DNA of 64,000 nucleotides from Archangium violaceum (GTDB taxonomy: Bacteria; Myxococcota; Myxococcia; Myxococcales; Myxococcaceae): the NCBI RefSeq assembly GCF_016859125.1, contig NZ_CP069338.1:6449501-6513500 (forward strand). The letters are read 5' to 3'. A program made the translations under genes and the position numbers. Shown piece after piece: positions 26,896 to 38,020 of this stretch. The notes under the pieces are model-generated. The model saw only the letters and a list, made by a program, of their open reading frames with translations. It was not told the DNA's origin and did no database searches. Numbering within the stretch: position 1 is the stretch's first letter; every line of letters begins with the position of its first letter.

Positions 26896-26917
26896 GTATT
26901 CGTCATACGTGGAATAC
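26896..26917. promoter_or_regulatory. Inverted repeat upstream of the pspA-like gene
   Basis: GTATTC (26896-26901) and GAATAC (26912-26917) flank ten bases in the only AT-richer part of the 97-base gap before the PspA-family gene. It may be an operator or promoter element; no sigma-54 box with correct -24/-12 spacing is visible. A GGAGGAGG ribosome site sits further down. Confidence 0.35.
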
Positions 26918-26974
26918 GGTGGGTTGGTGTAAGGTCCCCACTGCGATTCAAATTGGAGGAGGTAGACACCCGCC

Positions 26975-27709
26975 ATGTGGCCACGCTTCAAGAGGGCAAT
27001 GCGCAGCTTCTTCGGATTCTTCGTCTCCTCCATCGAGGATCCGGAGCTCATCCTCGAGCAGAACATCCGTGACCTGAACGATCAGGTCCCGAAGATGAAC
27101 GAGTCCATCGCCATGGTGCGGGCGAACCTGACGCTCCTGGAGAAGGAGAACGCCAAGTACCAGCAGGACATCCGCGACCTGACGGCCAAGGTGAAGGCGG
27201 CCATCCAGGCGGGGCGTGACGACCTGGCGGCGCAGTACGCCACCAAGCTGCAGACGGAGAGGGCGGCGCTCGAGCGCAACGAGCAGCAGCTGGCCACCGC
27301 GAAGCAGGCGTACGAGAAGGCCATGAATCTGAAGAAGGCCTTCATGCGCGAGAAGGATCGCAAGACGCAGGAGGCGATGAACGCCATCCGCGACGCGCGC
27401 CGCGCGCAGTGGCAGTCCAAGGTGGCCGACGCCATGGAGTCCTTCCAGGTGGCCGGCATCGACGCCACGCACGACGAGATGCTGCGCAAGGTCCAGGAGA
27501 AGGCCGCCATCAACGAGGCGCGCATGCAGATGGCGCTCGAGTCGGTGGACCACCAGTCCGTGCAGATCGAGGAGGACGCCGAGCGCCTGCAGGCCATGGA
27601 CCTGGTGAAGCAGATGAAGATGGAGATGGGTCTGGACAGCCCCGCGCCGGTGTCCGAGGTGGGCGCCGGTCCGGAGAAGACCATCGGCAAGAAGGTGGAG
27701 ATCAAGTAG
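26975..27709 (+). CDS. PspA/IM30 family membrane-stress protein
   Basis: 244 aa, nearly all helical. The amphipathic N-terminal helix ([12 protein letters not shown]), the P-E-L-I-L-E-Q motif and long coiled-coil helices fit the ESCRT-III-like PspA/Vipp1 family, which polymerises on damaged inner membrane. The last 40 residues are a Glu/Pro-rich tail. There is no pspF, pspB or pspC nearby, so control must differ from the E. coli system. It leads a three-gene cluster (substrate-binding protein, coiled-coil membrane protein) with small gaps of 28 and 40 bases. Confidence 0.92.
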   Translation: MWPRFKRAMRSFFGFFVSSIEDPELILEQNIRDLNDQVPKMNESIAMVRANLTLLEKENAKYQQDIRDLTAKVKAAIQAGRDDLAAQYATKLQTERAALERNEQQLATAKQAYEKAMNLKKAFMREKDRKTQEAMNAIRDARRAQWQSKVADAMESFQVAGIDATHDEMLRKVQEKAAINEARMQMALESVDHQSVQIEEDAERLQAMDLVKQMKMEMGLDSPAPVSEVGAGPEKTIGKKVEIK

Positions 27710-27737
27710 TGACGAGGGGACGGAGGAGGCCGCTCGG

Positions 27738-28925
27738 ATGGCAGTGAGACGCGGACCCGGCCTCTATCCGTTCCTGGCGTTGTGTCTCCTGGGGGCGGTG
27801 TACCTGGTGGCCTCGAGGCAGGGCTACCTGAATCGCCTCCAGGCGCGCTTCTTCCCGGCGGCGAAGGAGGCCGTGCGCCTATCGCCGGGAGACTTCCCCG
27901 CGGGAGTGGCGGCCCCGGTGGCGGACCTGGCGTCGGTGCCGTTGCGGCCCACGCTGATCGGCTTCACCGCGCGCGGCTCGGCGGCGGCGCTGCTCCTGGC
28001 CACCGGTGGGGCCTCGACGTTGGACAACCCCGGGGCTCCTCCGGGCGCGGCGCAGGGTGTGCTGAAGACGGCGTACGCCATGGACGCGCGCGCCGTCGTC
28101 TTCGCCACCGACGAGGAGCTCCGGCAGGCGCTGGCGGTGGGCGCGGAGCATGGTGGGGTGGACATGGCGGCCATTTCGGTGGACCGGCTGGCCGCCTGGC
28201 TGCCGTCGTTGCGAGACGCGGCGCCCCGCACGGTGATGCTGGTGGGGCGCAGCCGCGGCCAGGAGGCGCTGGCGGCGGTGGGCGTGCCGGACCTGGCCTC
28301 GCTGCGCGGCAAGCGGCTGGGCGTGTACACCTCGGGCGCCTCGTACTACTTCTCACTGTGGGTGCTGTCGCGCGCGGGCCTGCGCATGACGGACGTGCGG
28401 TGGGTGGATCTTCCCTCCACGCTGGACGCGGGCCGGGCGCTGCGCGAGGGCAGGGCGGACGCGGTGTCGGGATTGTGGGGTGACGTGGAACTGGCCGCTC
28501 GGGATCGGGGGGGCACGGTGCTGGCCACCACGGCGGACGCGCCGCACCTGGTGGCCACGGTGCTGGTGGCCCGGGGTGACTACGCCGCGCGCTACCCGGA
28601 CGCGGTCCGCCGGATCATCCGTGGCCTGTTGGATGCCGGCGCCAGCGTCCAGAAGGAGCCAGGGCCCGCGGCGCGGCTGTTGGGCGAGGTGGCTCCCTAC
28701 CTGGGAGATCCCACGGAGGCCATCCGCAGCGCGCCCCCGGCGACACTGGCGGACAATCGGGCCTTCTTCGGACTTTCCGGCGAGGCGCCCGTCACCTATG
28801 ACGAGCTCTTCCAGAGCGCCTCGGCGCTCTACCAGAAGATCAGGCGCACGGCGGTGGCTCCGCCGGCCGAGGACACCCGCGACCTCGGCGCGCTGAAATA
28901 CGTGTCGGAGGCGCGAGGGCCCTGA
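27738..28925 (+). CDS. Membrane-anchored ABC-type solute-binding protein (NMT1/TauA-like)
   Basis: 395 aa. An uncleaved N-terminal helix (about 10-27) anchors a periplasmic two-lobe domain. From about residue 190 it follows the NMT1/SsuA type: [30 protein letters not shown], then [11 protein letters not shown]. No ATPase or permease gene is adjacent, which is odd for an importer. It could instead serve as a sensor or chaperone partner of the PspA-type protein. Ligand unknown. Confidence 0.7.
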   Translation: MAVRRGPGLYPFLALCLLGAVYLVASRQGYLNRLQARFFPAAKEAVRLSPGDFPAGVAAPVADLASVPLRPTLIGFTARGSAAALLLATGGASTLDNPGAPPGAAQGVLKTAYAMDARAVVFATDEELRQALAVGAEHGGVDMAAISVDRLAAWLPSLRDAAPRTVMLVGRSRGQEALAAVGVPDLASLRGKRLGVYTSGASYYFSLWVLSRAGLRMTDVRWVDLPSTLDAGRALREGRADAVSGLWGDVELAARDRGGTVLATTADAPHLVATVLVARGDYAARYPDAVRRIIRGLLDAGASVQKEPGPAARLLGEVAPYLGDPTEAIRSAPPATLADNRAFFGLSGEAPVTYDELFQSASALYQKIRRTAVAPPAEDTRDLGALKYVSEARGP

Positions 28926-28965
28926 GCCCTCTGAACCGCGAGGCGCCTCGCTGGCGAGGACTTCC

Positions 28966-29775
28966 GTGGCCCGCACACCCAACTTCCTGAAGGCCGCCTT
29001 CATGATGCCCGCCAACCTGGTGGGGCTGTTGACCGCGGGGGCCTCCTCGGCGCTCACCGGGGAACCGCTGCCGGCGCTGGTGGCGCTCGGGGTGGAGGGG
29101 CTGTACCTGGGGGTGGTGTCCTCCTCGAAGCGCTTCCGGCGGGCGGTGCGCTCGCGCACGCCGGACACGCAGGACGCGGAGGCCGCGCGGCAGCAGGTGG
29201 ACGCGCTGTTGGCGGAGCTGGCCGCTTCTCAGCGCGAGCACTACCAGCAGCTGGTGGGGCTGAAGGAGAAGATCCTGGCCAACTACGCGAAGCTGCCCGG
29301 AGGACGGGTGCTGGCGGCCAGCAGCGAGCAGCGGTTGGACGCGTTGCTCACCTCGTTCCTGCGGCTCATCTCCACGCTGAACCAGTACCGGACGTACCTC
29401 AACTCGGCGGAGCGGCAGTCGCTGGAGAAGGATGTGCGCACGCTGGACGCGGAGGTGGCGCAGGAGACGAATCCGCGGCTCAAGGAAGTGAAGGAGAAGC
29501 GGCTGGAGATCCTGAAGCGGCGGCTGTCGCGCTTCGAGCAGGCGAGCGAGAGCCGCGAGGTGGTCAGCCACCAGCTGGCGAGCATCGAGGATCTGATGCG
29601 GCTGACGCACGAGCAGTCGATCGCGATCCGGGATCCGGAGAGCGTCAACCGGCAGCTCGAGGCGCTCAGCGCGGAGGCCCACGCCACGGACGAGACGGTG
29701 CGGGACATGGAGCGCTTCCTCGACTTCACCGAGGAGACCTCGGGCCCGCTGCCGCACGGGACGCGGGTGCGCTGA
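28966..29775 (+). CDS. Coiled-coil membrane protein, hypothetical
   Basis: 269 aa from GTG 28966. A hydrophobic segment near 12-52 (possibly two short helices) is followed by about 190 residues of charged coiled coil ([23 protein letters not shown]). I recognise no family. Its place right after the PspA-type and solute-binding genes suggests the three act together at the inner membrane. It ends 25 bases before a disrupted lipoprotein gene in a region of different base composition. Confidence 0.65.
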   Translation: MARTPNFLKAAFMMPANLVGLLTAGASSALTGEPLPALVALGVEGLYLGVVSSSKRFRRAVRSRTPDTQDAEAARQQVDALLAELAASQREHYQQLVGLKEKILANYAKLPGGRVLAASSEQRLDALLTSFLRLISTLNQYRTYLNSAERQSLEKDVRTLDAEVAQETNPRLKEVKEKRLEILKRRLSRFEQASESREVVSHQLASIEDLMRLTHEQSIAIRDPESVNRQLEALSAEAHATDETVRDMERFLDFTEETSGPLPHGTRVR

Positions 29776-29800
29776 GGGATTCCCGACAGCGCACGGCAAC

Positions 29801-30227
29801 ATGACGCGGGATTCCTTGCTGCGAGTGCTCCTGCTGGCGGCGCTGGCGCTGTTGCTGGAGGCGTGCGCGACCGTTTCGGGCGGGCACATCCCGCCCTCGG
29901 CTTTCGAGTTCCACGATGTCGTGTCCGCGCAGGGTCCAGAGCCTGGGGGGTGGAAGATTGCCCAGGTGAACATCCTGCTATCCCGGGTGTCTCGGCACAG
30001 GCCGTTGCAAGCGCTCGATTTCGAATGCGGTCGCGCAGAAGAGGGCGTCAGAAGCCGCTGATGCGGCTGCCCAGTTGATTCTGAGTGGACCCGAGACCGT
30101 TTCGGCACTTGCCTGCCAGCAGTTCCGGCAAGAGATGTTGAGGTTGTTGGTGAAGTCCATCAGGGGCGCCACGGTGACGAAGTTCGTTCGGCAGGGAATC
30201 GAGCCGAAATCCTTCCCTGAGGATTGA
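29801..30227 (+). pseudogene. Frameshifted lipoprotein gene
   Basis: The first frame codes for a lipoprotein: basic start, hydrophobic core, and lipobox L-L-E-A-C near residue 24. After K-I-A-Q-V-N-I the sensible reading moves into a second frame (I-P-G-V-S-A-Q-A-V-A-S-A) and then a third (I-S-N-A-V-A-Q-K-R-A-S-E-A-A-D-A-A-A-Q), which runs to TGA at 30225-30227. Two small indels therefore split one original protein of about 140 residues. GC is visibly lower than in the flanks. The gene sits directly before a small orphan gene, a layout like myxobacterial lipoprotein toxin and immunity pairs; this reading is tentative. Confidence 0.6.
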
Positions 30228-30239
30228 GGGGTAGACAGC

Positions 30240-30821
30240 ATGGATGAGCGTTTTTCCGCGGAGTCCCTCATCAAGCTCGTGCATCGCTACTACCCATCGG
30301 GCATCCATGGGGATGAGCCGCGACATCGACAGAGCGAGGAATACAAGCGGTTGGCGGCCGCGCGTCAGACAGTACAGCAGGATGACGCGGTTTGGATGGG
30401 CTTCCGGCAGCGTGTGCGTGAGCAGCTCCCCGAATGCGTACAATGGGAATTGCCCGGGCTCCCTTACGACCCGAGTCGCCACGTCCGGGTCTACTTGCCT
30501 GGCACGCAGAAGTCCCAGCGAGAGAGGAAGTGCATCGTGGTGTTCGTGAGCATCCTGGCTCCGGTGCACCTCCTCCATGCTTCTCGAGAGGTGGAGCTGG
30601 ATGATGATGAGCGGTCGGCCTCCGAGGCCTGGTTCCCTCCACTTCCTCCCGAGCTCCAACCTCTCGAGGCGAAGCTGGATGCGCTCGTTCGTGAGTCTTT
30701 CGGGTCGGTCCGTTTGCCCAATGACGTGCTCTTCACCTCCGTGCCGGACCTCCAGGTGGGCAACACCAGCTTCGGCAAGGTGAAGCTCCTCCACTGCCTC
30801 TTCTCCGACAACATCTGGTGA
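30240..30821 (+). CDS. Orphan hypothetical protein (possible immunity partner)
   Basis: 193 aa, cytoplasmic, no signal or membrane helix. Acidic, with aromatic clusters (W-E-L-P-G-L-P-Y, W-F-P-P-L-P-P-E-L). I do not recognise a family. Codon choice is less GC-biased than flanking genes, consistent with acquired DNA. It starts 12 bases after the broken lipoprotein gene. If that gene was a transferred toxin (Sit-like or similar), this intact gene would fit the retained immunity gene, but nothing in the sequence proves this. Confidence 0.6.
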   Translation: MDERFSAESLIKLVHRYYPSGIHGDEPRHRQSEEYKRLAAARQTVQQDDAVWMGFRQRVREQLPECVQWELPGLPYDPSRHVRVYLPGTQKSQRERKCIVVFVSILAPVHLLHASREVELDDDERSASEAWFPPLPPELQPLEAKLDALVRESFGSVRLPNDVLFTSVPDLQVGNTSFGKVKLLHCLFSDNIW

Positions 30822-30965
30822 GGAGACCCGCCGGGTCGCGGGTCAAGCGCCCGCTCTCCCAGTACTGTTCGGGGAGGGGCAAGGTCGGCCCCCGGACGGC
30901 CTTTCAGGGGAACCCCGCAGGAAGAAATTGACTCCGGGCCCCGGGCCGTCTGCACTCCCGGTTCC

Positions 30966-32570
30966 ATGCACCGCCGCGCCCCTTCCTGGCTCCTGCTCGT
31001 CCTGCTCGTGTTCGCCGGCTGCTCCCGTTGCGGTGGGCAGCAGGGCGGGACGAAGGTGACCAGTCCCGCCCGTTTCCTGCCCCGTGGCGCCCCGGCCGCC
31101 CTCGTCGTCCCCGATCTCGGGGCCCTCGGCGAGAAGCTCGCGCGCTTCCAGAACCTCAAGCTGGCCAACTTCATCGCCCAGCTCCAGAACGCCCGGACCG
31201 CCGAGTCCTACGTCTCCAGCATCATGCGGCAGGTGGGCGTGGACCTGCGCAGCCGCCAGGCCATGGAGGCCGCTGGCATCGACCCGGCCCGGGGCGCGGG
31301 CGCGGCCCTGCTCGGCGGCAACCAGGCCTTCTCCGTGCTCGGCGTGAAGGACGAGAAGGCCCTGACGGACACCTTCGCCAGGCTCGCTCGGGAGCGACTC
31401 GGGGCCTCCGAGCGCGCCGAGCAGAAGGTCCCCGGTGGCACGCTCATCACCTTCAGCAGGTCCGGCGCGCAGCAGCCCGCGCTGGGTCTCCTCTTCTCCG
31501 AGGGCTACGCCCTGCTGGGGGCGGGCGCCATGGTCTCCCAGCTCTCCAGCTACGCCACGTTGCCCGCGGAGAAGTCGCTCCTCCAGGAGCCGCTCCTCAC
31601 CGCCTCCCTGAACCGGCTGCCCGCCGAGCGCGACTTCTACGCCTTCCTCCCAGGGGGCGTCGGCCTCCTCGTCCCGGCCGGGACCACCCAGTCCGTCACC
31701 CTGACGGGTTCGCTCGGCGATCGCGCCGTGACGCTGCGCATGGACACGCCGTGGCCCGACACGCAGGCCTCGCTCGCCGCGCTCACCCCGCAGCAGGGGC
31801 CGGATCTGCTCGGCTACCTTCCCGAGGACAGCTTCCTCGTGGCGCGCTACCGGGGCGATCCCTCTCAGTTGAACGGCGTCTGGCCCTACCTCGTCGGCTC
31901 CTACGTCACCCGCGCCGTGCAGGAGACGGGCTTCGACGTGAAGGGCGAGCTACTCGACAAGTTGAAGCCCGGCGTCGTCGCGGGCGTGTCCCTGTCGCCC
32001 ACGGTGCAGCTCGGGGCCGGCATTCCATTGCTGGACCCGCGGCGCACCAACCCCTTCCGCTTCGTGCACATGGTGGTGATGGGCGAGTCGGAGGACGCGG
32101 CCGGCTTCGCCTCCACGCTGGAGAAGTTGCCCTCCATCGCGCCTCGCTTCGGTGCCGAGGTGAAGCCCTCGGACATCAACGGCCAGCGCGTCTACCTCAC
32201 CTCGTACCGGCAGGGAGAGGGCGCGCACTTCGCCATGGTGGGCGACAAGGTGGTGCTCTCCGCGCCGCGGTCCCGCCTCGAGGCGGCGCTCACCCGGCTC
32301 CAGGGCCCCGCTGGCAACAGCCCCGTGGCCGAGGATCTGCGCGCGTCGCTCCAGGGCCCGGTGCTGAGCGCGGTGTTGGACCTGCGGCGCCTGTCCGATG
32401 CGGTGAAGGCGCTCCCCTCCGAGGCCTGGGGCATTGGCGGCTTCGCCATCAAGGCGACCACGGTGCGCTGGCTGGACGCGACGAATGACCTTCGCGCGGT
32501 GACGCTGGGCCTCTCCGAGAAGGAGAAGGCCCTGCAGGCCGAGCTCACCCTCTGGTTGGCACCCCAGTGA
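30966..32570 (+). CDS. Lipoprotein, DUF3352-like
   Basis: 534 aa. Type II signal with lipobox L-V-F-A-G-C (C19). The mature part is built of repeats about 120 residues long with the pattern F-L-P-x-G-A-P-A-A-L-V-V-P-D, A-A-L-L-G-G-N and S-F-L-V-A-R-Y, resembling DUF3352 proteins of unknown role found in myxobacteria and cyanobacteria. The TGA stop overlaps the next GTG by four bases, so it is co-translated with the ABC exporter downstream and may be its substrate or periplasmic partner. Confidence 0.7.
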   Translation: MHRRAPSWLLLVLLVFAGCSRCGGQQGGTKVTSPARFLPRGAPAALVVPDLGALGEKLARFQNLKLANFIAQLQNARTAESYVSSIMRQVGVDLRSRQAMEAAGIDPARGAGAALLGGNQAFSVLGVKDEKALTDTFARLARERLGASERAEQKVPGGTLITFSRSGAQQPALGLLFSEGYALLGAGAMVSQLSSYATLPAEKSLLQEPLLTASLNRLPAERDFYAFLPGGVGLLVPAGTTQSVTLTGSLGDRAVTLRMDTPWPDTQASLAALTPQQGPDLLGYLPEDSFLVARYRGDPSQLNGVWPYLVGSYVTRAVQETGFDVKGELLDKLKPGVVAGVSLSPTVQLGAGIPLLDPRRTNPFRFVHMVVMGESEDAAGFASTLEKLPSIAPRFGAEVKPSDINGQRVYLTSYRQGEGAHFAMVGDKVVLSAPRSRLEAALTRLQGPAGNSPVAEDLRASLQGPVLSAVLDLRRLSDAVKALPSEAWGIGGFAIKATTVRWLDATNDLRAVTLGLSEKEKALQAELTLWLAPQ

Positions 32571-33262
32571 TACGCGCACGCGACATCGTCAAACAGTACC
32601 GGGACGGGGATGGCACCGAGGTGCGCGTCCTCGATGGAGCCTCGCTCGACGTGGCGGACGGTGAGTTCGTCGCGGTGGTGGGACCCTCCGGCAGTGGAAA
32701 GTCCACGCTGCTGCACCTGCTGGGTGGCCTGGACGTGCACTACCAGGGCGACGTGGAGGTGGCCGGCGTGAAGCTGTCCGGCCTGAAGGACAAGGAGCTC
32801 GCGCGCTTCCGCAACCAGCACGTGGGCTTCGTCTTCCAGTCCTTCCACCTCATCCCCAACCTGTCCGCGGTGGAGAACGTGCTGATGCCCTCGCACTTCG
32901 GCCCCGCTTCCCCGGAGGCGCACAAGCGCGCCGAGTCCCTGCTCGACCGGGTGGGCCTGCTGGCCAAGAAGGATCGCACGCCGGTGCGGCTCTCCGGTGG
33001 CGAGCGCCAGCGTGTGGCCATCGCCCGCGCCCTCTTCACCGGTCCGCGGCTGCTCCTGTGTGACGAGCCCACCGGCAACCTCGATGCCGCCACGGGCGCC
33101 GGGGTCATCTCGCTCTTCCAGGAACTGCACCGCGAGGGCCTCACCCTGCTCACCGTCACCCACGAGGAGCGGATGAGCTCGGCGGCCCGGCGCGTGTTGC
33201 GCCTCAAGGAGGGCCGGCTCGTCGAGGAGCCCCGTCCCGCGCTGGCGGGAGGTGTGTCATGA
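32567..33262 (+). CDS. ABC transporter ATPase, MacB/LolD type
   Basis: 231 aa from GTG 32567. Complete ATPase: Walker A G-P-S-G-S-G-K-S-T, signature L-S-G-G-E-R-Q-R, Walker B L-L-L-C-D-E-P-T-G-N-L-D, and H-E-E at the switch. The Q-S-F-H-L-I-P-N loop and size fit the MacB/LolD/FtsE group, which drives extrusion or lipoprotein release rather than uptake. It overlaps both neighbours by four bases. Confidence 0.94.
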   Translation: MIRARDIVKQYRDGDGTEVRVLDGASLDVADGEFVAVVGPSGSGKSTLLHLLGGLDVHYQGDVEVAGVKLSGLKDKELARFRNQHVGFVFQSFHLIPNLSAVENVLMPSHFGPASPEAHKRAESLLDRVGLLAKKDRTPVRLSGGERQRVAIARALFTGPRLLLCDEPTGNLDAATGAGVISLFQELHREGLTLLTVTHEERMSSAARRVLRLKEGRLVEEPRPALAGGVS

Positions 33263-34542
33263 GGCTGGCGGCGCTGTCCCGGCTGGTGCGGTTGAGCCTC
33301 GCGCGCGAGCGGCGGGGCGCGTTCTTCTCCGCCTTCGGCGTGGCCATGGGGGTGGGGGCGCTCGTCTTCTTCCTGGGCCTGGGCCTGGGCGTGGGCCGCG
33401 TCATCCGCGAGAAGATCTTCCCCAACGACGCGAGGCTGGTGGACGTGGTGCCTCCGGCGGTGTCGCTCGGCTCGTTCCTCGGTGGCGGCAAGCTGGACGC
33501 GGCCATGGTGGAGCGCCTCCAGGCGTTGCCGGACGTGGAGACGCTCTACCGGAAGATGAGCGTGCGTGTCCCCGCGGCGAGCCTCTACAACGGGGACTTC
33601 TTCGGCCGCAGGCTGCGCATGGGTGTGGACGTGCTCGCCGTGGGCGTGGACCCCGGCCTCGTCGAGGGCGACGTGCAGATGGGCAAGTTCGTCGATCCGG
33701 GGCCGGGCCAGCCGTTGCCGGTCCTCATCTCCACGCGGCTGTTGGAGATCTACAACAACACCTTCGCTCCGGCCCGGAAGCTGCCGAGGCTCGCGCCGGG
33801 GATGCTCGTTGGCTTCACCTTCCCGGTGGACTTCAACCGCTCCTACGTGGCCGCCCCTCAGCCGAACGCCCCGGTCATCTCGTCCCAGTTGCAGGTGGTG
33901 GGCGCGTCCGACCGGGCGCTGCTCGCGGGCGTCACCCTGCCGCTGGACACGGCCATCCGCCTCAACCGCGAGCTGGGCCAGGACGCGGACACGTTCACGG
34001 GTGTCACGCTGGTGGCCAGCAGCCCCGGCGCGGTGCCCGCCATCGTGGCCGCGGTGAAGGAGATGGGCCTGGAGATCGACGACCAGGAGCGGCGGCTCGC
34101 GGAGAACGTGGGCGCGGCGGTGACGCTCACCACGTCCGCGCTGGCGCTGCTGTCCATCCTCATCTGCGTGCTCGCGGCGGTGAACATCGCCCACGCGCTG
34201 AGCGCCTCGGTGCGCGCGCGGGCCAAGGAGATTGGCGTCATGCAGGCGGTGGGCGCCTCTCGCTCGGACGTGCGCAACATCGTCCTGGCCGAGGCGGGGG
34301 TGGTGGGGCTGATCGGGGGCTTCCTGGGCACCCTCGCGGCGCTCCTCCTCGCGCTGCTCATCGATCGGCTCGCGGCCTCCTACCTGCCGCAGTTCCCCTT
34401 CAAGCCCGAGAGCTTCTTCTCCTTCCCCTGGACCGTGGTGGTGGGCGGAGTGGTGCTCGGGCTGCTGGCCGCGGTGGCCGGGGCCTGGTTCCCCAGCCAC
34501 AGGGCCGCCGCCACCGACCCCGCCCGAACGCTCGCCGGATGA
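33259..34542 (+). CDS. ABC transporter permease, FtsX/MacB type
   Basis: 427 aa. Topology: one N-terminal helix (about 25-47), a large periplasmic domain of roughly 240 residues, then three C-terminal helices beginning A-L-A-L-L-S-I-L-I-C-V-L-A. The R-A-K-E-I-G-V-M-Q-A-V-G-A-S coupling-helix motif is diagnostic for the MacB/LolC/FtsX group. Works with the ATPase before it. Substrate unknown; a lipoprotein is plausible given the operon. Confidence 0.92.
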   Translation: MRLAALSRLVRLSLARERRGAFFSAFGVAMGVGALVFFLGLGLGVGRVIREKIFPNDARLVDVVPPAVSLGSFLGGGKLDAAMVERLQALPDVETLYRKMSVRVPAASLYNGDFFGRRLRMGVDVLAVGVDPGLVEGDVQMGKFVDPGPGQPLPVLISTRLLEIYNNTFAPARKLPRLAPGMLVGFTFPVDFNRSYVAAPQPNAPVISSQLQVVGASDRALLAGVTLPLDTAIRLNRELGQDADTFTGVTLVASSPGAVPAIVAAVKEMGLEIDDQERRLAENVGAAVTLTTSALALLSILICVLAAVNIAHALSASVRARAKEIGVMQAVGASRSDVRNIVLAEAGVVGLIGGFLGTLAALLLALLIDRLAASYLPQFPFKPESFFSFPWTVVVGGVVLGLLAAVAGAWFPSHRAAATDPARTLAG

Positions 34543-35333
34543 AGCTGCCTTCGTTCAAGACGCTCCTCGCCAACATCGTCTGCCTGTTCACCCTCGCGTG
34601 GCTCTACGGAGGGGACCTGTGGGACTCCCTGCGCGCCCGGACCGCGGAGGTGTCCGCCTTCCTGGCGCCGCCTCCGCTGGTGTGGCCCGCCGTGGTGCTG
34701 GCCGCCACGGGCGTGGCGCTCGGGCTCGTCCTCTGGGGGCTGGTGCGTGGCCGCGCCGAGGGCTTCAAGGGCTACCGGTTGCTGCCCATCCTGTTGGTGA
34801 GCGCTCTCTTCTTCGACCTGGTGCTCGCCGAGGGGCAGGTTCCCCTGCTTCCCGAGGACGTGGCCTCCCTGGTGCTGGACCATTTCCAGGAGAAGGCCGC
34901 GGCGCTGGCCAACGGGAAGGCGGTTCCCTCGGAGCCGGCGGTGTTGAGACCCCTGCTCGACGAGCTCGCCCCGCCGCCATACCTGGTGAAGGGCGAGCGT
35001 GTGCCCGCCTGGTCGCTCCAGGTGCGTGAGCAGTGCCAGGGGCCCGTCCTGGAAGCTCCAGGACTGGCGGTGGGGACGGTCATCTACTGCGTGGCCCCGG
35101 GTCACGAGAAGGCCTGGGTGACCCTGGTTGGCCTCCCGGCGGGCGAGCGCTTCGGCCTCCCAGCGGTGTTCTCCGTCGAGGGACAGCCGCACGTGGCGGT
35201 CGTGCGGCCCGTACTCCGCGAGGGGAGTGGGATGGCGGAGCTCCCCTTCCAGGGGGGGATCGGGGCTCCGGCGCCCGTCGGGTCCGAGGAGTCCCTGGAC
35301 GCCGGGGTGGTGGCGCCAGCCCCCACACCCTGA
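34539..35333 (+). CDS. Inner-membrane protein in the exporter operon, hypothetical
   Basis: 264 aa; ATG overlaps the permease stop (ATGA). Three hydrophobic segments in the first 95 residues (about 7-26, 43-66, 76-95) are followed by a periplasmic domain with two cysteines (E-Q-C, Y-C) that could form a disulfide, and a Pro/Ala-rich end. No family recognised. Co-translated with the MacB-type pair, so probably an accessory of that exporter. Confidence 0.65.
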   Translation: MKLPSFKTLLANIVCLFTLAWLYGGDLWDSLRARTAEVSAFLAPPPLVWPAVVLAATGVALGLVLWGLVRGRAEGFKGYRLLPILLVSALFFDLVLAEGQVPLLPEDVASLVLDHFQEKAAALANGKAVPSEPAVLRPLLDELAPPPYLVKGERVPAWSLQVREQCQGPVLEAPGLAVGTVIYCVAPGHEKAWVTLVGLPAGERFGLPAVFSVEGQPHVAVVRPVLREGSGMAELPFQGGIGAPAPVGSEESLDAGVVAPAPTP

Positions 35334-35434
35334 GCGGGGCAGGGGAGCCTTCTCGATGTGCGCAACTTCGCGCGGTTGACCCTGTGGAGGCGCGGTCGAT
35401 AGGCTCGGCCATCCACCCCGAGCCACGTACGCCC

Positions 35435-37945
<2,511 letters not shown>

Positions 37946-38020
37946 CCTGGCAATCAGACAGATGCCCACCCGGCCGGGGTGGGCGCGAGCGCCCCGGGAA
38001 GGGGCCGGAGGGGTGTGTCC

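Noticed and set aside
26878-26974. Possible sigma-54 promoter (TTGGCA ... TTGAGC) before the pspA-like gene
   Set aside because: The nearby GG and GC elements do not have the required -24/-12 spacing, and the first part overlaps the preceding coding end.
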